Position numbers and translations under genes: made by a program. Positions 21,187-27,102 of a stretch of DNA of 27,102 nt are shown piece by piece (the first letter of the stretch is position 1; each line of letters opens with the position of its first letter). Below the pieces are notes generated by a model that did no database searches, was not told the DNA's origin, and saw only the letters and a program-made list of their open reading frames with translations. The DNA is taken from the NCBI GenBank assembly GCA_002784245.1, contig PFKL01000177.1, positions 1 to 27,102 of the forward strand, read 5' to 3'. This DNA is from Comamonadaceae bacterium CG_4_10_14_3_um_filter_60_75 (GTDB lineage Bacteria > Pseudomonadota > Gammaproteobacteria > Burkholderiales > Burkholderiaceae_C).

Positions 21187-23976
21187 ATGCAAGAAAAATA
21201 CAACCACCTTGACGTTGAACCCGCTGCCCAAGCCCACTGGCGCGCGCTGGATGCCTACCGTGTGACTGAAAACGCTGTGGACGTCAACGGCAAGCCGAAG
21301 AAAAAGTTCTACGCCTGCTCCATGTTGCCCTACCCCAGCGGCAAGCTGCACATGGGGCACGTGCGCAACTACACCATCAACGACATGCTCACCCGCCAGC
21401 TGCGCATGCAGGGCTACAACGTGTTGATGCCGATGGGCTGGGATGCGTTTGGCCTGCCTGCCGAGAACGCCGCGCTGAAAAATGGTGTGCCGCCGGCCCA
21501 ATGGACGTTTGAGAACATTGCCTACATGAAGCAGCAGATGCAGGCCATGGGCCTGGCCATCGACTGGAGCCGCGAAGTAGCCACCTGCACGCCCGAGTAT
21601 TACAAGTGGAACCAGTGGCTGTTTTTGAAGATGCTGGAAAAAGGCATCGCCTACCGCAAGACCCAGGTCGTCAACTGGGATCCGGTGGACATGACCGTCC
21701 TGGCCAACGAGCAGGTGATTGACGGCAAGGGCTGGCGCACTGGTGCGGTGGTCGAAAAGCGCGAAATTCCCGGCTATTACCTGGCCATCACCCAGTACGC
21801 CGACGAGCTGCTGGCCAACGTGACCGGCGACAACATGCCCGGCTGGCCTGAGCGCGTCAAGCTGATGCAGGAAAACTGGATTGGCAAGAGTGAAGGCGTG
21901 CGCTTTGCCTTCACCCATGACATCAAGGCGGCTGACGGTGCGCTGATCGGCGACGGCAAGATGTACGTCTTTACCACCCGTGTGGACACCATCATGGGCG
22001 TGACCTTCTGCGCCGTGGCCGCTGAACACCCGCTGGCTTTGCACGCTGCGGCCAGCAACCTGGGGTTGACCGCGTTCCTGCAGGAATGCGCCCAAGGCGG
22101 CACGACCGAGGCCGAACTGGCCACGCAAGAGAAAAAAGGCATGGCCACCGGCTTGTTTGTCACGCACCCGCTGACGGGTCAACAGGTGGAGGTGTGGGTC
22201 GGCAACTACGTGCTGATGAGCTACGGCGATGGCGCGGTGATGGGTGTGCCCGCGCATGACGAGCGGGACTTTGCGTTTGCCTTGAAATATGCCTTGCCGA
22301 TCAAGCCTGTTGTTGGCGTGGCAGCACCGGTTGGGGCATCGTTTACGCCGGGTTCCTCAGACTGCAAGCAGAAATCGTCACCCGGCGCAACCGATACCCC
22401 AGCCTACTTGGCTTTTGACACCACAACCTGGCAAGACTGGTACGCCGAAAAAGGCGCGGGTGTGGCGGTCAACTCCGGTAAGTACGATGGGCTGAAGTTC
22501 AAAGACTGCGTCGACGCGGTGGCCGCTGATCTGGCGGCCTTGGGCCTGGGCGAGAAAAAAGTTACCTGGCGCCTGCGCGACTGGGGTGTCAGCCGCCAGC
22601 GTTACTGGGGCACGCCGATTCCGATCATCCATTGCGCTGAACACGGTGCCGTGCCCGTGCCCGAAAAAGACCTGCCGGTGGTGTTGCCCATCGACCTGGT
22701 GCCAGACGGCTCAGGCAACCCGCTGATCAAGTGCGAGGCGTTTCACGCCGGTGTCACCTGCCCGGTGTGCGGCAAACCGGCGCGGCGCGAAACCGACACC
22801 ATGGACACGTTTGTCGACAGCTCCTGGTACTTCATGCGCTACTGTGATCCCAAAAACGCCGACCAGATGGTGGCCGGGGGCGCGGACTACTGGATGCCGA
22901 TGGATCAGTACATCGGAGGCATCGAGCACGCCATCCTGCACCTCTTGTACGCGCGTTTCTGGACCAAGGTGATGCGTGATATGGGTCTGGTCAAGGTCGA
23001 TGAACCCTTTACCAAACTGCTGACGCAAGGCATGGTGCTGAACCACATCTACAGCCGACGCACCGACAAGGGTGGCAAGGACTACTTCTGGCCGGCCGAT
23101 GTGGAGCACGTGTTTGACGACGCGGGCAAGGTCTGTGGCGCCAAGCTCAAGGTCGAAGTCGATGGCCTGCCCGTGGGCACGTCCATCGACTACGAGGGCA
23201 TCGGCACCATGAGCAAGTCCAAAAACAACGGGGTCGACCCGCAGGATTTGATCGAAAAATACGGCGCTGACACAGCACGCCTGTACACCATGTTCACCGC
23301 CCCGCCCGAGGCTACGCTGGAGTGGAACGATGCGGCAGTCGAAGGCAGCTACCGCTTTTTGCGCCGGGTGTGGAACTTCGGAGTCAAACTGACTGCTATT
23401 GATTTTGCAGCTGCTAGCGCAGTAGCAACAAGGGCTACAGGCCTAAAAGACATAGAGTTTGGAAAAGAGGCCAAAACCCTGCGGCGCGAGCTTCACAGTG
23501 TGCTCAAGCAGGTGGATTACGACTACCAGCGGATGCAGTACAACACCGTGGTGAGTGGCGCAATGAAGATGATCAACGCGCTGGAAGCTTTTGCCCCCAC
23601 GCTCAGCACCGACAGTGGCGGCGCCCAGGTGGCGCTGGTCGAAGGTTTTGGCATTTTGCTGCGCTGCCTGTACCCGGCCACACCGCACATTGCGCACGCG
23701 CTCTGGTCTGAACTGGGCTACGCCGGTGCGTTGGGTGAGTTGCTGGATGCGCCTTGGCCTCAGGTCGACCCCAGCGCGTTGGTGCAGGATGAAATCGAAC
23801 TCATGCTGCAGGTGAACGGCAAACTGCGCGGCTCGATCGTGGTCAGCGCCAGCGCCGACAAGGCCGTCATCGAACAGGCGGCGCTGGCGCATGAGATGTT
23901 CCAGAAAATCGCCAACGGCGCGGCCCCCAAGAAGGTGATCGTGGTGCCGGGACGACTCGTCAACCTGGTGATCTGA
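21187..23976 (+). CDS. leuS: leucyl-tRNA synthetase
   Basis: 929 residues, about 50 longer than the usual bacterial LeuRS. The class I motifs are intact: HMGH (55-58) in PYPSGKLHMGHVRNY and MSKS (675-678) in GTMSKSKNNGVDP. The CP1 editing domain lies in between, with the MGVPAHDERDFAFA region. Two segments look inserted. Residues about 387-401, in the editing domain, are flanked in the DNA by an 8-bp perfect inverted repeat. Residues about 735-757, before the anticodon-binding domain, are encoded by mini-repeat copy B. Both keep the frame. The gene follows exbD by 54 bp, and lptE starts nine bases after its stop. Confidence 0.97.
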   Translation: MQEKYNHLDVEPAAQAHWRALDAYRVTENAVDVNGKPKKKFYACSMLPYPSGKLHMGHVRNYTINDMLTRQLRMQGYNVLMPMGWDAFGLPAENAALKNGVPPAQWTFENIAYMKQQMQAMGLAIDWSREVATCTPEYYKWNQWLFLKMLEKGIAYRKTQVVNWDPVDMTVLANEQVIDGKGWRTGAVVEKREIPGYYLAITQYADELLANVTGDNMPGWPERVKLMQENWIGKSEGVRFAFTHDIKAADGALIGDGKMYVFTTRVDTIMGVTFCAVAAEHPLALHAAASNLGLTAFLQECAQGGTTEAELATQEKKGMATGLFVTHPLTGQQVEVWVGNYVLMSYGDGAVMGVPAHDERDFAFALKYALPIKPVVGVAAPVGASFTPGSSDCKQKSSPGATDTPAYLAFDTTTWQDWYAEKGAGVAVNSGKYDGLKFKDCVDAVAADLAALGLGEKKVTWRLRDWGVSRQRYWGTPIPIIHCAEHGAVPVPEKDLPVVLPIDLVPDGSGNPLIKCEAFHAGVTCPVCGKPARRETDTMDTFVDSSWYFMRYCDPKNADQMVAGGADYWMPMDQYIGGIEHAILHLLYARFWTKVMRDMGLVKVDEPFTKLLTQGMVLNHIYSRRTDKGGKDYFWPADVEHVFDDAGKVCGAKLKVEVDGLPVGTSIDYEGIGTMSKSKNNGVDPQDLIEKYGADTARLYTMFTAPPEATLEWNDAAVEGSYRFLRRVWNFGVKLTAIDFAAASAVATRATGLKDIEFGKEAKTLRRELHSVLKQVDYDYQRMQYNTVVSGAMKMINALEAFAPTLSTDSGGAQVALVEGFGILLRCLYPATPHIAHALWSELGYAGALGELLDAPWPQVDPSALVQDEIELMLQVNGKLRGSIVVSASADKAVIEQAALAHEMFQKIANGAAPKKVIVVPGRLVNLVI
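22346..22387. repeat. perfect 8-bp inverted repeat flanking an insert in leuS
   Basis: CGCCGGGT at 22346-22353 and ACCCGGCG at 22380-22387 are exact reverse complements, 26 bases apart. The segment codes for a Ser/Gly/Lys-rich loop with no counterpart that I recall in E. coli LeuRS. Confidence 0.5.
23395..23436 (-). repeat. 42-nt mini-repeat, copy B, in frame inside leuS
   Basis: Read on the minus strand: AGCCCTTGTT, ten bases, TAGCAGCT, then 14 bases ending in AGC, the same blocks and spacing as copies A and C. Relative to its host gene it is in the opposite orientation to copy C. It encodes an Ala-rich loop (AIDFAAASAVATRA region). Confidence 0.75.
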
Positions 23977-23985
23977 GGCGCCATC

Positions 23986-24495
23986 ATGACGCCTGCCGTA
24001 TCCCGTCGCAAGTTGGTCGCCGTCGTGCTCGCAAGCGGTGCTTTGAGCGCTTGCGGCTTCAAGTTGCGCGGCAGTCAGAGCTTTGGCTTTCGCCGCATCG
24101 CCATCTACCCCAACCCCGGTGGTGCCATCGCCCAGACGCTGCGGCGCTCGTTTGGCACAGGCGTGCAGGTCTTGCCCGCCGACGCCCCGTTAACGCAAGC
24201 GCAAGTGGTTTTGAATATGCCGCTCGAACAACGCGACAAGGTGGTGGTGGGCAGCAACGCGTCGGGGCAAGTGCGCGAATTTCAGTTGCGCCTGCGCGTT
24301 CGGTTCAGCGCCAGCACACCGCAAGGCGCAGAATTGCTGCCCAGCGACAGCATTGCGTTGCAGCGCGACTTCAGCTACAACGAATCCGCCGCACTGGCCA
24401 AGGAAACCGAAGAAGCGCTGCTGTACCGCGACATGGAAAACGACATCGTCGCCCAGATTTTGCGGCGCCTGGCCACCATCAAGCCGGCGCCCTGA
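23986..24495 (+). CDS. lptE: LPS-assembly lipoprotein LptE
   Basis: 169 residues. A twin-Arg-like basic N-terminus leads to a hydrophobic stretch and the lipobox LSAC (Cys23), then GFKLRG, the sequence that starts mature LptE in many proteobacteria. LptE plugs the LptD barrel that inserts LPS into the outer membrane. The C-terminal YRDMENDIVAQILRRLATI helix is typical. The gene sits directly after leuS (nine bases), the common place for lptE. Its partner lptD begins 1.6 kb downstream. Confidence 0.93.
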   Translation: MTPAVSRRKLVAVVLASGALSACGFKLRGSQSFGFRRIAIYPNPGGAIAQTLRRSFGTGVQVLPADAPLTQAQVVLNMPLEQRDKVVVGSNASGQVREFQLRLRVRFSASTPQGAELLPSDSIALQRDFSYNESAALAKETEEALLYRDMENDIVAQILRRLATIKPAP

Positions 24496-24523
24496 TCTGC
24501 CTGCACCGAGCCCACTGCATGCC

Positions 24524-24949
24524 ATGGATGAGACCGACCAACAGCTGCTGTCCCTGCTGCGCCAGGACGCGCGCCTGACGGTGGCCGCTTTGGCAGCCAA
24601 ACTCAAGGTCTCACGTGGCACCATCAGCAACCGCATTCGCCGGATGGAAGACAACGGTGTCATCGTCGGCTACACCGTACGCTTGCGCCCCGACGTGCAG
24701 CACAACCAGATATCCGCCTGGATGAGCATCGCGGTGGAAGGCAACCAAACCCGCACAGTGATTGCCAACCTGTTGGGTGAGCCCGGTGTGGCCACACTGC
24801 ACGACACCAACGGCCGCTGGGACCTGCTGGCCGAATTGCGCGCACAAAGTCTGCAAGAGCTGGGCAAAGTACTCGAGCGCATTCGCCTGCTCAAAGGCAT
24901 CAGCAACACCGAAACCAGCATTCACCTGGAAACCTACCGCTTGTCGTAG
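24524..24949 (+). CDS. Lrp/AsnC-family transcriptional regulator
   Basis: 141 residues from ATG24524 (MDETDQQLLSLLRQDARLTVAALA). An N-terminal helix-turn-helix (about 19-43, VSRGTISNRIRRME) is followed by a RAM ligand-binding domain (about 60-135, WDLLAELRAQSLQELGKVLERIR). Such proteins sense amino acids and control their metabolism. The gene lies between lptE and holA, which usually adjoin each other, with gaps of 28 and eight bases. Being downstream of leuS it could respond to leucine, but that is guesswork. The start is set by the domain; longer frames overlap lptE. Confidence 0.88.
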   Translation: MDETDQQLLSLLRQDARLTVAALAAKLKVSRGTISNRIRRMEDNGVIVGYTVRLRPDVQHNQISAWMSIAVEGNQTRTVIANLLGEPGVATLHDTNGRWDLLAELRAQSLQELGKVLERIRLLKGISNTETSIHLETYRLS

Positions 24950-24957
24950 CCCGCTGT

Positions 24958-26022
24958 ATGCAAATCAACCCATCGCTGCTCGGCGCGCACCTGCAAAAAA
25001 GTCTGAAAAGCCTCTATACCCTGCACGGCGACGAGCCGCTGTTGATTCAGGAGGCACTCGACACCTTGCGTGCGGCAGCGCGTGCGCAAGGCTTTGGCGA
25101 GCGCAACGTTTACACCGCCAGCGGCACCCACTTTGACTGGGGCGAGCCACTGGCTGCGTGCGGATCGCTGAGCCTGTTTGCCGACAAGCAGGTAGTGGAG
25201 CTGCGCATTCCCAGCGGTAAACCCGGCAAAGACGGCAGCGCAGCGCTGCAACAATTGGCACAGCAAGCGCAAGGCAACGACAGCACGCTGGTGGTGGTGA
25301 TTCTGCCGCGACTTGATCGGCTGACCCAGTCCAGCGTCTGGTTTGCAGCCCTGGAAAGCGGCGTGACGATCGAAGTCACTCCGATCGAGCGCAACGCCCT
25401 GCCGCAGTGGATTGCCCAGCGTCTGACCGTGCAGGGCCAGCGTGTCGCTGCCGGAGAAGAGGGGCAGCGCACCCTGCAGTTTTTTGCCGACCGGGTCGAA
25501 GGCAACCTGCTGGCGGCCCATCAGGAAATTCAGAAGCTCGCGTTGTTGTATCCGGCAGGTGAGCTTGGCTTTGCGCAAATTGAAAGTGCTGTGCTCAACG
25601 TTGCACGCTACGACGTATTCAAGCTTTCTGAGGCGGTGCTCTCAGGCCAGGCCGTGCGGGTGCAGCGCATGCTCGACGGCCTGCAGGCCGAGGGCGAAGC
25701 CGAAGTCCTGGTGCACTACACACTGGCCGAAGACATCCGCGCGCTCAAACGCGTCAAAGACGCTATCAATCTGGGTAAACCGTTGCCGATGGCACTAAAA
25801 GAACAACGCGTCTGGGGCACCAAGGAGCGGCTGTTTGCGCGCGCACTGCCGCGTCTGGATGCGCCAACGCTGTCACAGTTGCTGCTGAGCGCGCACCAGG
25901 TCGACGGCATTGTCAAGGGACTGAAGGTGCAGGGCTGGCCGCACGACAGCTGGCAGGCGCTGGCACGTCTGGCGATGCGCCTGTGTCGCCTGTGCGGCCC
26001 TGGCTCAGCAGCAGCGCGCTGA
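24958..26022 (+). CDS. holA: DNA polymerase III delta subunit
   Basis: 354 residues, normal for HolA. Delta opens the beta sliding clamp within the clamp loader. The N-terminus LYTLHGDEPLLIQEALDTLR is the family opening; the middle includes FFADRVEGNLLAAHQEIQKLALL, and a helical C-terminal collar domain follows (QRMLDGLQAEGEAEVLVHYTLAEDIRAL region). It starts eight bases after the Lrp-family gene and probably closes the operon that began at bamE. The next gene, lptD, has its own promoter-like region. Confidence 0.94.
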   Translation: MQINPSLLGAHLQKSLKSLYTLHGDEPLLIQEALDTLRAAARAQGFGERNVYTASGTHFDWGEPLAACGSLSLFADKQVVELRIPSGKPGKDGSAALQQLAQQAQGNDSTLVVVILPRLDRLTQSSVWFAALESGVTIEVTPIERNALPQWIAQRLTVQGQRVAAGEEGQRTLQFFADRVEGNLLAAHQEIQKLALLYPAGELGFAQIESAVLNVARYDVFKLSEAVLSGQAVRVQRMLDGLQAEGEAEVLVHYTLAEDIRALKRVKDAINLGKPLPMALKEQRVWGTKERLFARALPRLDAPTLSQLLLSAHQVDGIVKGLKVQGWPHDSWQALARLAMRLCRLCGPGSAAAR

Positions 26023-26027
26023 CCAAA

Positions 26028-26060
26028 GAACTTTGGGCCACCGTACCGCTCATGGATAAT
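26028..26060 (+). promoter_or_regulatory. candidate lptD promoter (sigma-E-like and sigma-70-like boxes)
   Basis: GAACTT (26028-26033) with TCATG 16 bases further resembles a sigma-E promoter (GGAACTT and TCAAA). TTGGGC (26033-26038) and GATAAT (26055-26060), 16 bases apart, give a sigma-70-like alternative with a good -10 box. The boxes lie 57 bp or more before the lptD start. Confidence 0.4.
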
Positions 26061-26116
26061 CGCGCCAACCCAACACATCCCGGCCCCCTGATCCAGCGCA
26101 CCGCATTGTCTTTCCG

Positions 26117-27102
26117 ATGATTTCCCTGACCTCCGACCTGCTGGCCTCATGGCGCCTGTGCCTGTGCAGTGGGGCGCTGGGTTGCCTTGGATTGACGACA
26201 ACCGGTCTGGCCCAAACCAGTGGGACGCCAAACACACTGCAACTCAAGGAAAGCACCGTTCTGCAAGAAGCGCTGGCGCCGACGACACGCAGCCGATTGC
26301 CGAGCTTCGTCAGCGGCCAGAGTATCTCCGGGCGCACAGATCTCGAAACCACGGCAGAGGGTGCGGCCATGCTGCGCAGGGGCGACATCGTGATCCGCGC
26401 CGACCATCTGGATTACAACCAGCCCACCGACCTGGCCCGCGCGCGGGGCAAGGTCCGCGTCAACCGCGCCGGCAACGTCTATGCAGGCCCGCAACTTGAG
26501 CTGCGGGTTGACGCGTTTGAGGGATTTTTCATTCAGCCCAGCTACCAGTTCTTGCGCAACGAGGCGCACGGTCAGGCCGATCGGGTTGATTTTCTGGACG
26601 ACCAGCGCGCAGTCATTCGCAATGCAACATTCACCACCTGCAAACGCCTGCCCGCAGCCGACTGGATGCCAGACTGGATTTTGCGCGCCAGCACAATCAG
26701 CATGGACAATACCGAAGACGTGGGCAGCGCCGAACTGGCGGTGCTGAGCTTCAAGGGTGTGCCGCTGCTGCCAGTGCCCTACCTGACTTTCCCATTGAGC
26801 GACCAGCGCAAATCGGGGTTCCTGCCGCCCACGCTCAGCCTGGACAACGTTAACGGGTTTGAGATCGCCCAACCGTACTACTGGAACATCGCACCCAACC
26901 GTGACGCCACGCTCACGCCAACCGTGATGACCAAGCGCGGCGTCAACCTAGGCTCGGAGTTCCGCTACCTTGAGTCAGACTACAGTGGCTCTGCGCGACT
27001 CGACTGGATGCCCTCGGACCCGTTGCGCAACGCGTCCCGCTGGGGCCTGAACCTGACGCACCAGGCCCAGTTGGACAGCCGTTGGAGCGACGCTGGCGTG
27101 GC
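26117..27102 (+). CDS. lptD: LPS-assembly protein LptD, N-terminal part
   Basis: Partial: open to the right edge, 328 residues seen. A signal peptide probably ends near TTTGLA-QT (about 32). The OstA/LptA-like beta-jellyroll follows (about 85-165, IVIRADHLDYNQPTDLARARGKVRV). NATFTTCKR holds Cys175, matching the single cysteine of the E. coli N-terminal domain near its end. FKGVPLLPVPYLTFPLSDQRKSGFLPPTL marks entry to the barrel. No cysteine follows the predicted cleavage site, where E. coli LptD has Cys31. The protein inserts LPS in the outer membrane with LptE. ATG26117 lacks a strong ribosome site. Confidence 0.93.
   Translation, partial: MISLTSDLLASWRLCLCSGALGCLGLTTTGLAQTSGTPNTLQLKESTVLQEALAPTTRSRLPSFVSGQSISGRTDLETTAEGAAMLRRGDIVIRADHLDYNQPTDLARARGKVRVNRAGNVYAGPQLELRVDAFEGFFIQPSYQFLRNEAHGQADRVDFLDDQRAVIRNATFTTCKRLPAADWMPDWILRASTISMDNTEDVGSAELAVLSFKGVPLLPVPYLTFPLSDQRKSGFLPPTLSLDNVNGFEIAQPYYWNIAPNRDATLTPTVMTKRGVNLGSEFRYLESDYSGSARLDWMPSDPLRNASRWGLNLTHQAQLDSRWSDAGV

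Noticed and set aside
20788..22257. A 489-codon minus-strand frame across exbD and leuS
   Set aside because: Same antisense shadow pattern; exbD and leuS are certain in this stretch and the translation has no family signature.
26023..26036. CCAAAGAACTTTGG as a terminator after holA
   Set aside because: The loop would be only two bases and no T-run follows; the sequence fits a promoter box better.

Overview
The window looks like a chromosomal segment of a betaproteobacterium of the order Burkholderiales, most probably family Comamonadaceae (Rhodoferax/Polaromonas-like). This rests on gene order (hpf-ptsN-hprK; dapB-exbB-exbD-leuS-lptE-holA), high-GC codon use and protein similarity by eye; no database was searched. 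Both edges cut genes: an efflux adaptor on the left and lptD on the right. I see no tRNA, rRNA, CRISPR array, phage gene or transposase.

Layout. (1) 2-5529, + strand: the end of an RND efflux adaptor, its RND pump, a sulfide:quinone oxidoreductase, a small DUF2892 membrane protein and a CsoR-family repressor, tightly packed. It looks like one sulfide-linked operon that includes an exporter. (2) 5604-7307, - strand: nudJ and mnmA. (3) 7458-10514, + strand: pntA and pntB (proton-translocating transhydrogenase), closed by a clear terminator; a perfect FNR/Anr-type site lies between nudJ and pntA. (4) 10683-12356: fadD. (5) 12382-15876, - strand: corA, mtnA, a class II aldolase and mtnP, a compact methylthioadenosine salvage set that resembles the DHAP shunt. 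(6) 15877-16206: a 330-bp hairpin-rich gap ending in a terminator-like hairpin just before hpf. (7) 16207-18075: hpf, ptsN, hprK. (8) 18101-19182: divergent fur and bamE. (9) 19192-26022: dapB, exbB, exbD, leuS, lptE, an Lrp/AsnC-family regulator and holA. (10) 26117 to the edge: lptD.

The main structure not explained by genes is a short repeat of about 42 nt with fixed internal spacing (AGCCCTTRTK-N10-WAGCAGCT-N11-AGC). Clear copies lie between csoR and mnmA, in frame inside exbB and in frame inside leuS; two weaker copies lie at the end of nudJ and in the RND pump. LeuRS carries a second in-frame insert flanked by a perfect 8-bp inverted repeat. These elements seem to have been accepted as extra protein loops.

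Most of the window is housekeeping: tRNA modification and charging, outer-membrane assembly (BamE, LptE, LptD), lysine/peptidoglycan precursor synthesis, iron control, replication, and nitrogen-PTS signalling. The best candidates for new biology are the RND-SQR-DUF2892-CsoR cluster with its unusual cysteine register in the repressor, the protein-coding mini-repeats, and the structured leader before hpf.
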